From assembly GCA_013388745.1 (NCBI GenBank), contig JACAER010000017.1, forward strand, positions 62,001-126,000: DNA of 64,000 bases, read 5' to 3'. Shown here piece after piece: positions 48,283 through 57,033 of the stretch. The stretch is from Chloroflexota bacterium. GTDB taxonomy: Bacteria > Chloroflexota > Anaerolineae > Aggregatilineales > Phototrophicaceae. The notes beneath the pieces are model-generated. The model was not told the DNA's origin and did no database searches. It saw nothing but the letters and a program-made list of their open reading frames with translations. The first letter of the stretch is position 1. Every line of letters begins with the position of its first letter. The position numbers and the translations under genes were made by a program.

Positions 48283-50385
48283 TTAGTTAAGCGGGGAAAG
48301 CAGCAATCGGTATTGACCGACCGTGCCGCCGAACTGAATGCCATAGCGTGTGGCGATGACCACATAGCGGCCATCCTGCGGCAGTTCAAAACTGCTGATT
48401 ACGGAATTAGTATCTTCGCCCAGAACCACATCGTCGTTTTCGGCCACCTGCAAACCGCTGGGGGCGATCAGGAACAGTTTGGTGTCGAGCGTGCCGCTGA
48501 TCTGCGTCATGCCGATCGTGACGACATCGCCGGCTGTGCCATCAAATACGTAGACATCGTAAGCGTTGGCAGGTGTAATTTCGCCCGTGACCGGCTGTCC
48601 GGCGATCAGCGCAGGCGCGGTGGGCAGTTCGCCGAAGTAGTCAATCAGCTCGCTGCCGCCGATGATGCCCCCCTGCCCTGCCGACACGCTGCCATCCGGG
48701 TTGACCGTGAAGTTCGTGACATAGCGGTTGCCCTGACGCGGGTTGGCATTATCGCTGAAGACCATACGCCCGTTGACTTCAATCGTCAGTGTGAATTCCA
48801 CCGGAGCGGTCTGGCCACATTCGCTCTGATACCACACTTCGACTTCATAGGTGCCGACGCGCGCCAGGCCATCCGGCCAGTAGATGTAGGATACCGGCAC
48901 GGGCGTGGGCGAAGGCCGGCAGCCGACATTACCCGCCGCGATCAACTGTCCGCCGCTGGGAATGCTGGTAATGTCGTCATAAACCGACGCGCCCGACGGA
49001 TCGCGCACCAACAGTTGCATGTCGGCAGCGGTATTCCACACCATGCTGACTTCGATAGCCCCCTGCGGCAGCCCCAGATCGGTCACGGACTGCGGCACAG
49101 ACGCCGATTCGCCAAGTACCACCGTCAGGATGTAATTGCCTTCTGTGCCGCCGATTTCTTTGCCGTAGCGCGAAGCAATCAACGTATAGGTGCCTGTCGC
49201 CTGCAAACGGCGATCGCGAATTTCCGAATTCGTGTTACCAAATACCACATCATCGTTGAAATCGACGCGGTTGCCGTTGGGGTCGAGCAAGATAAGCAGC
49301 GTGTCGAGATTGCCGGCGGTGGCCGTCATGGTCGCCGTGACAAACTGGCCTTCGGTAGCGTTAAAAGCGTAGGTCTGGAAGGGCTGCTCGTTGACGATCG
49401 CGCCGTTGACAGGCACAGCGAGCGTGATAGGCTGCGCATTAGCGCGCAGTTCGTCCAGCGAGGCAGGGAGTGTCGTCAGATCATAGACCCCTGCCGGGCC
49501 GGCGGCGGCGCCATCGGTGGCGACATCGAAACTGGTGATAAACACGCTGTCCTGCCCGCTGACTGGCGGCGTCAGACTGCCTTCGACAGGAGGCAGCGCC
49601 TGCCCGTTGAAGTTAATGTTGACGGTAAAGGGCACGGGGGTGGTCGAGTTATCGCACGACTGGCGATAAAACACCAGCACCTCATAGCTGCCCGTTGCCA
49701 GGCCGCCAGCCGGCCATGTCGCACGCTCGGTGGGCGCCTGTGCCGTTGTTACCTGACACAGACCGTTGACATCAAAGTCGAATGTCCCGCCATTGGAAGT
49801 AGCACGCGAATCCCAGAACAGGGTCTCGCCGTTGGGGTCACGCACCTGCAAGTTCATATCCGCTGTCGTGTTCCATGTCAGCGCGATTTGCAGCCCGCTG
49901 GTGGTAATCACCTGCGTTGGCTGGACAAATACAGCACGTCCCGGCGCGGGAGTCGCAGCCGTCGTTTCGGGCGCAGGCCCGCCTTCCGTCACCAGCGCCA
50001 ATTGGAATGTGCCCTCGGTCAGCTCACTGCCCGCCAGCACAAACACGGTCACAAAATATGTGCCGCTGACCGGCAGAGTCGTTTCCGGTGTCGTATCCGG
50101 GCCAGAGGGTTCGGTATCGGCATATTGCAAAAGCTGTTGGCCGCTGGGATCCGTCAGCAGCAGCACCAATTGCAGCCCGGTTTCACCCGTCAGCACAAAA
50201 CTAACGACTTGCCCCTGCGCGCCGTTGAAGGTATACACTTGCGCGCGCGTTTCGGCGTCCAGCGTGCCTGTGACGGTTGTACCTGGCACGAGCGCATTCT
50301 CCTGCGCAAAGGCCACAGCAGCCACCACCAGCAGCAGACCACACAGCGCCAGGCGCTTCAGATTTTTCGTGTAAAAAGCAAACAT
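48283..50385 (-). CDS. Secreted PPC-domain repeat protein
   Basis: The 700-residue exported protein has a cleavable signal (AVAFA-QEN near residue 28). At least three pre-peptidase C-terminal (PPC) beta-sandwich domains lie at about 30-130, 320-420 and 595-700. They alternate with two copies of another module beginning WNTTADMNLQVRDPNGE and WNTAADMQLLVRDPSGA. The two PPC copies with DDVVFGNTNSEI and DDVVLGEDTNSVI are clearly duplicates. No protease or other catalytic domain is present, so it is likely structural or adhesive. GAGGATGAG precedes the ATG. Confidence 0.78.
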   Translation of the reverse strand: MFAFYTKNLKRLALCGLLLVVAAVAFAQENALVPGTTVTGTLDAETRAQVYTFNGAQGQVVSFVLTGETGLQLVLLLTDPSGQQLLQYADTEPSGPDTTPETTLPVSGTYFVTVFVLAGSELTEGTFQLALVTEGGPAPETTAATPAPGRAVFVQPTQVITTSGLQIALTWNTTADMNLQVRDPNGETLFWDSRATSNGGTFDFDVNGLCQVTTAQAPTERATWPAGGLATGSYEVLVFYRQSCDNSTTPVPFTVNINFNGQALPPVEGSLTPPVSGQDSVFITSFDVATDGAAAGPAGVYDLTTLPASLDELRANAQPITLAVPVNGAIVNEQPFQTYAFNATEGQFVTATMTATAGNLDTLLILLDPNGNRVDFNDDVVFGNTNSEIRDRRLQATGTYTLIASRYGKEIGGTEGNYILTVVLGESASVPQSVTDLGLPQGAIEVSMVWNTAADMQLLVRDPSGASVYDDITSIPSGGQLIAAGNVGCRPSPTPVPVSYIYWPDGLARVGTYEVEVWYQSECGQTAPVEFTLTIEVNGRMVFSDNANPRQGNRYVTNFTVNPDGSVSAGQGGIIGGSELIDYFGELPTAPALIAGQPVTGEITPANAYDVYVFDGTAGDVVTIGMTQISGTLDTKLFLIAPSGLQVAENDDVVLGEDTNSVISSFELPQDGRYVVIATRYGIQFGGTVGQYRLLLSPLN

Positions 50386-50500
50386 GACTCATCCTCGTTC
50401 ATTCGGCATAGGCCGAAAGGTACAAAGTCGTACAGCCAAGTGTAGCCGATATGGTGTCACCCTGCTATACGCTTTCCCACCGATCTCGTTCGAACGCCGC

Positions 50501-51793
50501 TCACGGAGCTGGCGCAGCCGCTTCCGGCGTGGGCGGCTGCGGCGTGGCGGCCAGCACAGGCTGCAATTCCACAAACGTCGTCGTGCCTTCCTCGACATTC
50601 ACCACCCGCGAGACCCGCTGACCGTCGATCGTCGCCACGACCTCATAGCGCCCCGCCGGAATATCGCCGAGCGCGAAATTCTCATTCCATTCGGGGTCAG
50701 AGTTTACGTCATCGATATTGTCGTAAAAAATGTAGGACGTGGTGACGCCAACCGTCAGGCCGGAATTGAAGCTGCGCACGGTGATTTCTTCGTCTTGCAG
50801 CCAGTTGCCGTTAACATCCAATACGCGACCGGCGATCACGCCCGTGCCGACGTAGGGCACCATCCACAACACCGGGTTATAGGTCGAACCATAACTGTTA
50901 TCGCCCATACGCACTTCAAAATGCACATGCGGCCCGCTGACACGCCCCGACTGACCCACCAATCCGATAGGGTCGCCCAGCCGCACATACTGTCCATTCT
51001 GCACCAGCACCGCGCTGAGATGCGCATAAAGGCTGTAGAGGGCTTGTCCGCGATAGCCGAAATCATGCTGGATCAGCACCACATTACCGTAGCTGTAGCT
51101 GTTCTGGAACACGCCATCGTTGACACGCAGCCCGTCCGAAGCCCAGATCACCGTACCGCTGCCGCCCGCGCGCACGGTTTCGCCCACAGGATTGGGCATA
51201 TCAATACCGTGATGCACGCGATAGGCGTTTTCCTGTTCCGGGCCATCCGAGCCGTAGGGATAATAGTACAGACCATAGTTGGTGGCGTTAGCATCAATCG
51301 GACGGCCAAACCAGTAGTGGTCGCGCCCCAGCGGATCGCGCGAGATGGGCGGCACAAGCGCCGGCGGATTCCAGTCCTGCGGCGGACGCGTGACAATCTG
51401 CGCTGTCACCTGCGCATCGCCGCTGGCAGCTACTGCCGTCGCCGCCGGGAGTGTCGGAGTTGCGCCAGCATCAAAAGGGATGGGAGTCGCCAACACATTA
51501 CCGCTGGCCTGTTCCACGGCGAGTGGTGTGGTATTGGCGGTAGGCAGCGCCAGCGTGGGCGCGACAAACTGCTGCGCGGGAATCGCCACGGTGGGCAGCG
51601 GTGTGCTGTTCAGGCCAAAACCTGCCTCCAACACATCTTGCCAGGCATTCGAGTTATCGACGGTCGCCACTTGTGTGGGCAAAATCACGACGACTGCGGG
51701 GGCAGGCCGAGCGTTCAGCCAGAGCATAAAAGCGAAACCGGCCACCACCAGCAGGACAATCAGCATGCTGAGAAAACTGCCTCCGCGCTGCAT
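50501..51793 (-). CDS. M23-family metallopeptidase (LytM-like), membrane anchored
   Basis: The 430-residue protein has an N-terminal transmembrane anchor (about 7-27) and a long Thr/Pro/Ala linker. The M23 domain (about 185-300) has zinc ligands H194-x3-D198 (HHGIDMP), H258 in SLYAHLS and H289-x-H291 (GPHVHFEV). A C-terminal module (about 315-410) looks like a carboxypeptidase regulatory-like fold. It should cleave peptidoglycan cross-links outside the membrane. It starts two bases after the upstream TolB gene stop, so the two are co-transcribed. Confidence 0.92.
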   Translation of the reverse strand: MQRGGSFLSMLIVLLVVAGFAFMLWLNARPAPAVVVILPTQVATVDNSNAWQDVLEAGFGLNSTPLPTVAIPAQQFVAPTLALPTANTTPLAVEQASGNVLATPIPFDAGATPTLPAATAVAASGDAQVTAQIVTRPPQDWNPPALVPPISRDPLGRDHYWFGRPIDANATNYGLYYYPYGSDGPEQENAYRVHHGIDMPNPVGETVRAGGSGTVIWASDGLRVNDGVFQNSYSYGNVVLIQHDFGYRGQALYSLYAHLSAVLVQNGQYVRLGDPIGLVGQSGRVSGPHVHFEVRMGDNSYGSTYNPVLWMVPYVGTGVIAGRVLDVNGNWLQDEEITVRSFNSGLTVGVTTSYIFYDNIDDVNSDPEWNENFALGDIPAGRYEVVATIDGQRVSRVVNVEEGTTTFVELQPVLAATPQPPTPEAAAPAP

Positions 51794-51795
51794 AT

Positions 51796-54024
51796 TTAGC
51801 CTCCGCCCTGTGTCGGCGTGATAATCGGGGTGGGCAGCGGCGTCGCCGTGGGGACAAAACCGCCCAACTGCGACTCGCTATAGAGTTCCAGCATAGCGTG
51901 ATACCAGTCCATGTCATCATTTTTGACGAAAATCCAGTAGTTCGCGGCGTTGATATTGGCGCGCCAATCCGCACCGGCAGGAATACGTTCCCAACCGTAA
52001 TCAGCAGCAAGCTGTGTCAAATCGATATAGTAGCCTTCGGGCATAGTCACGCGCAGCCGTCCGCCCTCGTCATAGGCCTGCACATCACCCTGCGCGCGGC
52101 TGGCGAAATCCCAGGGCATATGCCGCAGCGGTTCGCCCAATTCGCCCGACTGCGCGTCGTCAGTCACGCGCACGTAAATCCGCCAATAGGTGTAAATGCC
52201 GATGTCCTCGCGCACGATTTCGACGGGCGCGGGGAAACCGCCCAACGGCAGGCGGCGGTTAAAGGCAAAAGCGCGTCCGGTATAGTGCCAGTTGCGGATT
52301 TCCTCGCCTGGCTGCGGCAGCCGCTGCTGGGGAATCAGCGACCAAAGCGCATCTTCCAGCCGCCCCAAAAAGTCATAGCCGATGTGGCGGGCGGCGGCTT
52401 CGCGCAGCGCGTTAAAGGAGTCGTTGACACGATCGCTCAAGTAAGGCACCGGGGCATCAACGCCGGGCAGCGGGCCAAGATTGTAGAGATTCTGTGTGTT
52501 GCGCGCTTCTTGTTCGATGTACAAATCATCGAGCGCCGGCGCGCTCACCCCACCCTGATTGACCAGCGCGGCGGGCAGCGGTGTACCCGTCCAGACAGGC
52601 GTTGTCGCGCCAAAAGGCACAGGCACGATAAGCGTCGCGCTGCCCCCCAGCGCGAATGGGCTGGCAATCAACTGCGTACCCTCGATCGAATCGCTCACAA
52701 AAACAAGGCTGCCGCCATCGGGTGACCACGCGGGCATCCGTCCGCTGTTGGGTTGTACCTGCGCAGGCACGCCGGGATCAACCGGCTGGACAAAAACCTT
52801 ATACAGCCCTTCATCCAGCGCGCTGTAGGCCAGCGTTTCGCCATCGGGATTCCAGGCAGGCACATCTTCATAGCGCGTGGGCGTGTTGGTGATGTTGACG
52901 GGCGGATTGCCGGGTGTGTCAAAATCGTAGACATACACATCCTGATTGCCGTCACGCCACGAAACAAAGGCGATACGGCGGCCATCCGGTGACCACGCCG
53001 GCGCAAAATCCGGCGCGGGACTGTCCGTTAAACGCACGGGCGGCTGCGAAAAATCAATCGGCAGGGCATAAATATCGAGATTGCTGCCCTGATAGCTTTC
53101 ATACGCCAGCCACAGACCATCCGGCGACCATGTCGGCTTACCCTGAAACTCCAGACCATAGGTGACACGGGTCGTTTCGCCTGTGTTCAGATCGTAGATA
53201 TAGATGTCCCAGTTGCCGTCGCGGCGCGAGGCGAACGCCAACCGACGGCCATCGGGCGACCACGCCGGATCGCGGTCATCGGCTGAGCTGTTGGTCAAGC
53301 GCAGCGGTGTGCGCGTACCGACATTCACGGCCCAGATATCGGTTTGGCCACGATCACGCACCACATAAGCGAGGCTGCCGCGTACCTCCAACACTTCGGG
53401 CAGCGGTGTTGCCGTTGGGATGGTGGTCGGCAAGGCGCCGGCGGTGGGCTGCGGCGTATCATTCAGCAAATTCGTATCGGCGCTGTTTAGGCTAACCACT
53501 TCGGGCACGCTGCCCACGCCGCGTGTGGGATTGGTCGCCCACAACACCACGCCAATCAGCACAAACAACAGCGCAGCCGTAAGACCGCTCAAGGCACGAT
53601 TCTGGCGGCGCAGCGGATCTTCGACGACCACGGTGTCGATCTCCGCCTGCGCCTCTGAGCGGGCGGCACGCCGCGCCATCGCGTTGGCATTGACGGCGCC
53701 GGCAGAGGTGGCAACCGTGCGCGCAGCCTGGCCGGTAGCACGCAAGAACAGTCTTGAAATCAAGGCGAGCACGCCAAAAATCACGCCGCCAATTGCAACA
53801 AGCACATTCCACAAGTTGCGCAGCAGCCAGCGCAGCAGCCGCCAGATACCGCCGCCGAGCGTACTGACAACGCCCCACAGCGTGCCTAACACGCCGCCCG
53901 CACCCGCGCCCGCCAGATTCACAGCACTGCTGGCGCCATTCAGGGTGTAATGGGCGAGGGCGGCGCTGGTTTTGAGCAGCACGAGACCCAATCGATCGGT
54001 CAAACGATACGCACGTAGCAGCAT
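51796..54024 (-). CDS. Membrane-anchored TolB/WD40-like beta-propeller protein
   Basis: The 742-residue protein has hydrophobic and amphipathic segments in the first 110 residues and a clear transmembrane helix near 146-166. Outside, five TolB-type blades are recognisable by their W(S/N)PDG motifs, for example DPAWSPDGRRLAFAS and VPAWNPDGETLAYSA. The C-terminal 260 residues are conserved-looking but unrecognised and end in a Thr/Pro-rich tail. The ATG at 54024 is chosen because the preceding frame is Pro/Gly-rich and crosses the upstream gap. It is probably a cell-surface scaffold co-transcribed with the M23 peptidase. Confidence 0.78.
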   Translation of the reverse strand: MLLRAYRLTDRLGLVLLKTSAALAHYTLNGASSAVNLAGAGAGGVLGTLWGVVSTLGGGIWRLLRWLLRNLWNVLVAIGGVIFGVLALISRLFLRATGQAARTVATSAGAVNANAMARRAARSEAQAEIDTVVVEDPLRRQNRALSGLTAALLFVLIGVVLWATNPTRGVGSVPEVVSLNSADTNLLNDTPQPTAGALPTTIPTATPLPEVLEVRGSLAYVVRDRGQTDIWAVNVGTRTPLRLTNSSADDRDPAWSPDGRRLAFASRRDGNWDIYIYDLNTGETTRVTYGLEFQGKPTWSPDGLWLAYESYQGSNLDIYALPIDFSQPPVRLTDSPAPDFAPAWSPDGRRIAFVSWRDGNQDVYVYDFDTPGNPPVNITNTPTRYEDVPAWNPDGETLAYSALDEGLYKVFVQPVDPGVPAQVQPNSGRMPAWSPDGGSLVFVSDSIEGTQLIASPFALGGSATLIVPVPFGATTPVWTGTPLPAALVNQGGVSAPALDDLYIEQEARNTQNLYNLGPLPGVDAPVPYLSDRVNDSFNALREAAARHIGYDFLGRLEDALWSLIPQQRLPQPGEEIRNWHYTGRAFAFNRRLPLGGFPAPVEIVREDIGIYTYWRIYVRVTDDAQSGELGEPLRHMPWDFASRAQGDVQAYDEGGRLRVTMPEGYYIDLTQLAADYGWERIPAGADWRANINAANYWIFVKNDDMDWYHAMLELYSESQLGGFVPTATPLPTPIITPTQGGG

Positions 54025-54143
54025 GGGCGAAATCCCACTTGATCCACAAGACACAGGCCATTGTACTGGCAAACCGTAAGGGGAGCAATTGCCCATCGGC
54101 GCTGGAAGCCGCGCCGCCGGCTGGAATCTCAACTCAAATCCAT

Positions 54144-54172
54144 TTGACCGTCTACCGAAGACGGTGTATGGT
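54144..54172 (+). promoter_or_regulatory. Promoter with embedded operator before the LysM/L,D-transpeptidase gene
   Basis: TTGACC at 54144-54149 and TATGGT at 54167-54172 have a 17-base spacer. An inverted repeat ACCGTCT-N5-AGACGGT (54147-54165) runs from within the -35 to one base before the -10, so a bound protein would cover the promoter. Confidence 0.5.
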
Positions 54173-54208
54173 TAATAGTAAATCCAACGTCGAACAAGGA
54201 AGAGACAC

Positions 54209-55288
54209 ATGTCACACAGCCGCCTGCTTCGCGCATTTGTTTTATTCATTAACATTCTTCTTATTGCGCTTCCACTGACGGCTTTCGCCGATAACATCAC
54301 GCACACGGTTCAACCGGGCGAGAATTTGTTCCGTATCGCGCTGCGCTATGGCGTGAGCGTGGATGTGCTGGCCGCCGCCAACGGCATCAGCGATGTGCGC
54401 CTGATTTATGTCGGGCAAGTATTGATTATTCCCGACCCGGCTAATGTGCCTGTACAGGACTTGACACAGCCGGAGGTGAACAATGCGCTGGTGGCGGCTG
54501 ACACAGCCTACCATACTGTGCAGCGCGGCGAAACACTGGCGAGCATCGCGCGGCTGTATGGCATGACGTGGCAGGAATTGGCGACTCTGAACGGTATCGA
54601 CAACCCGAACCGTATCTACGCCGGGCAGCAGCTCTTAATTGTCCAACCGGCGGGCACACAGACCACGACTGATGCTGCGGCGGCCCCTGCCCCGGTTGAC
54701 AACAGTACCCCAGCGCCAGCCAGCGAGGCGGTCACGACGACACATGTGGTACAGCCGGGCGAATACCTAGCACAGATCGCGCGTATTTACGGTGTGGATT
54801 GGATGTCGATTGCGCGGGCGAACAACATCACCAATCCGAACACGGTTTATGCGGGACAAGCGCTGATTATCCCCGCGCCGGGCAGCTTCACGGACCTGGG
54901 GATTATCGAACAGGGGGCGCCGCCTGCCGTGACGATGGGCCGTTCGATTGTGGTTGACCTGAGCGACCAGCGGATTTACGCCTATGAAGACGGCGTGCTG
55001 GTGCGCAACGTGCTGGTGTCTACCGGGCTGCCGGCCACACCCACGGTACAGGGGGACTTTACGATTTATGTGCGGCATGTGGCGCAAACGATGTCCGGGC
55101 CGGGCTATTATCTGCCGGATGTGCCGTATGTCATGTACTTTTATCAGGGGTACGGCATACATGGCACGTACTGGCACAATAACTTCGGCAACCCGATGAG
55201 CCACGGCTGTGTGAACCTGCCAACGCCGGAAGCTGAGTGGTTTTTCAACTGGGCGAGCGTGGGCACGCCGGTGCATGTGCAGGCCTGA
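54209..55288 (+). CDS. LysM-L,D-transpeptidase (YkuD) protein
   Basis: The 359-residue exported protein has a signal peptide (about 1-27), then three LysM peptidoglycan-binding domains beginning HTVQPGENLFRIA, HTVQRGETLASIA and HVVQPGEYLAQIA. A C-terminal YkuD domain follows, with GIHGTYWHNNFG and the catalytic SHGCVNL (H332, C334). L,D-transpeptidases make 3-3 cross-links in peptidoglycan or attach proteins to it. Its presence supports a peptidoglycan-containing envelope in this organism. It is divergent from the TolB-propeller gene. Confidence 0.95.
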   Translation: MSHSRLLRAFVLFINILLIALPLTAFADNITHTVQPGENLFRIALRYGVSVDVLAAANGISDVRLIYVGQVLIIPDPANVPVQDLTQPEVNNALVAADTAYHTVQRGETLASIARLYGMTWQELATLNGIDNPNRIYAGQQLLIVQPAGTQTTTDAAAAPAPVDNSTPAPASEAVTTTHVVQPGEYLAQIARIYGVDWMSIARANNITNPNTVYAGQALIIPAPGSFTDLGIIEQGAPPAVTMGRSIVVDLSDQRIYAYEDGVLVRNVLVSTGLPATPTVQGDFTIYVRHVAQTMSGPGYYLPDVPYVMYFYQGYGIHGTYWHNNFGNPMSHGCVNLPTPEAEWFFNWASVGTPVHVQA

Positions 55289-55340
55289 GCAAGTGACGCT
55301 GTTACAAAATAGTTAGAGGGGTCAGGGAAAGGGTGTTTGT

Positions 55341-55460
55341 CGGCCACAAGGGAAAAGCGTGCGTGGATACGGCCAGGTCGGTGTCTGGCGTGGCGGCAAA
55401 CAGGCGAAAGCGACGGCAAGGTATTCGGCCAGGAGGGAAAGTCGTGCGTGGATACGGCCA
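55341..55460. repeat. Pair of 35-base direct repeats in the gap before the STAS-like gene
   Basis: The segments 55341-55375 and 55426-55460 share CGGCCA, then GGGAAA, then CGTGCGTGGATACGGCCA, with a few mismatches, 85 bases apart. The 339-base gap 55289-55627 holds no gene I can support. Confidence 0.6.
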
Positions 55461-55627
55461 CAAAATGGCACAAAATGGGCGGTTAGAAAGTTGTTAAGGC
55501 AAAAATAAGACGATAGAGAGAGAGGCGGCGGCAGCGGCCTCTTTTTTTCTGCAAACCTCAACGATTGCTCTTGCAACGTTTTGTTACAATGAAAGAGAGG
55601 AGATCGGCGCCATTCGGAGGGGGAATT

Positions 55628-56056
55628 ATGGCTATCGCAAAACCTGTGAGCGGCACCTATTGCACGGTTGAAAAATTGGACAACGGGGTCTATCAATTCG
55701 AGTTTTCGGAGAGAATGCGCACGGAGCATAAAGTGCGCGCCGGGCTGGATGAGTTCTTCGACCAAATCGCTGAAATTTATGAGCGGGAGTCGGGCGGTCA
55801 AGTACTGCGCTTCATGGTGCTGATCGAACATTCGCGGCTTCAGGAGATCAACTACTCGATCGAACGCGCCAAAGCGCTATACAAGGGGCACCCCCATCGG
55901 CCACCCACGCGCACGGCGATGGTGGTGCAGCAGGACAACATGGCGCGTCTGCTGGATACGTTTATCCAACTGCTGCATCAAAAACGCGACAAAGTGCGTT
56001 TCTTCGGGCTGTCGCAGCGGAACACAGCGATGGACTGGCTGCTGCGGGAGGATTAG
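55628..56056 (+). CDS. Small STAS/SpoIIAA-like protein
   Basis: The 142-residue protein has alternating beta/alpha character and a C-terminal DKVRFFGLSQRNTAMDWL, a pattern typical of SpoIIAA/STAS-like domains where a final strand-helix ends in A-x-x-WL. The phospho-acceptor serine of anti-sigma antagonists is not evident. A GGAGGGGG ribosome binding site precedes the ATG at 55628; the open frame upstream is not used. It could act in protein-protein regulation. It stands alone before the 32-base tandem repeats. Confidence 0.6.
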   Translation: MAIAKPVSGTYCTVEKLDNGVYQFEFSERMRTEHKVRAGLDEFFDQIAEIYERESGGQVLRFMVLIEHSRLQEINYSIERAKALYKGHPHRPPTRTAMVVQQDNMARLLDTFIQLLHQKRDKVRFFGLSQRNTAMDWLLRED

Positions 56057-56057
56057 G

Positions 56058-56185
56058 CGAGTGATAAAGTGGGGGTGATGCGCCGCCATTGAGTGATAAG
56101 GTGGGGGTGATGCGCCGCCATTGAGTGATAAAGTGGGGGCTATGCGCCGCGATTGAGTGATAAAGTGGGGGCTATGCGCCGCCAT
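56058..56185. repeat. Four tandem 32-base repeats
   Basis: Four head-to-tail copies of a unit starting GAGTGATAAAGTGGGGG and ending GCGCCGCCATT begin at 56058, 56090, 56122 and 56154, with exact 32-base periodicity and one to three mismatches. They fill the gap between convergent genes, and the fourth copy includes the last codons and stop of the HD gene. Confidence 0.9.
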
Positions 56186-56738
56186 TCAGTCCCAATTCTG
56201 CGGCGCACGCTTGCATGGCCTTAAGGACAAGCGGGACATGCAGTTCCCACAAATCCACGCCGAGCAGCGCCGCGCCCTGTTCGATGTCCTGGCGGTTGAC
56301 GCCGCGCGCAAAAGCTTTGTCGCGCCACTTTTTGCGCAGCGAGGCCACTTCGACATCACGCACATGCTTGGTGGGGCGCACGAGCGCGGCGGCAGTAATC
56401 AGGCCGGTGAGTTCGTCTACCGCGAACAGCGCTTTATCGCGCAGCGTTATCCGATCATGGGCGGCCAGAGGCCCGTGACTCAGAATCGTGCGGATGTCTT
56501 CTTCGGCCAGCCCACGCTGGCGCAAAATGGGGGCACCATCCATCGGATGCTGCTCCAACGAAGGATGAATCTCCCAATCGAAATCGTGGAGCAAGCCGAC
56601 CAGCCCCCAGGAGTCGGGGTCTTCGCCGTAGTGCTCGGCATAGGCGCGCATGGCACACTCCACCGCCAGCATATGCTTGCGCAAGCTATCGGATTTCACA
56701 AACTCGCATACAATTTCCCATGCTTGGCTGCGTTCCAT
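56172..56738 (-). CDS. HD-domain hydrolase
   Basis: The 188-residue protein of the HD superfamily has H22 (SLRKHMLAVECAM), the H51-D52 pair in GLLHDFDWE, and further histidines in EQHPMDG and LSHGPLAAHD. The pattern matches the HDIG-type hydrolases annotated near tRNA or nucleotide metabolism genes. The substrate may be a nucleotide or phosphate monoester. The C-terminal residues GLNGGA and the stop are contributed by the tandem repeat, so the natural end may have been remodelled. Confidence 0.85.
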   Translation of the reverse strand: MERSQAWEIVCEFVKSDSLRKHMLAVECAMRAYAEHYGEDPDSWGLVGLLHDFDWEIHPSLEQHPMDGAPILRQRGLAEEDIRTILSHGPLAAHDRITLRDKALFAVDELTGLITAAALVRPTKHVRDVEVASLRKKWRDKAFARGVNRQDIEQGAALLGVDLWELHVPLVLKAMQACAAELGLNGGA

Positions 56739-56768
56739 GGGGTCTCCTCTAGGCCGGCGAACTTCTGT

Positions 56769-56796
56769 CCCAACGCTCCTTCCCCCTGTCGTAGGG
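56769..56796. repeat. Imperfect inverted repeat downstream of CpXC gene
   Basis: CTCCTTCCCC pairs with GGGGAAAGGAG around a short CTGTCGTA loop, with one bulge. It sits in the 295-base gap between the HD and CpXC genes. It may be a distant member of the palindrome family at 23884 or a weak terminator. Confidence 0.4.
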
Positions 56797-57033
56797 GAAA
56801 GGAGAGTCGGGTGGGTTTTGTACTGAGATGAATCTAGCGAGCTGCGCCGCCAGCCACTGATGCAGTTTAAGAAAATAATCGGGCAACAACTGCTCTTTTA
56901 GGCCTGGCTGTTTTTGCCGCCAGGCACTGAAGTGGCCGGCTAGCGAAGTGCCAAGTCTCTGCGAGACACAATGACTCAGCCGATTCGGGATGCACGCGAG
57001 ACATCGCTGACGCGGACGAAAAAAATCTCGTCC

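Noticed and set aside
50402-50417. Short inverted repeat TTCGGC-N4-GCCGAA as a terminator
   Set aside because: The stem is only six base pairs and no T-run follows on either strand, so I did not list it as a feature.
56058-56185. CRISPR array
   Set aside because: The 32-base units are directly adjacent with no unique spacers, and no cas genes are present.
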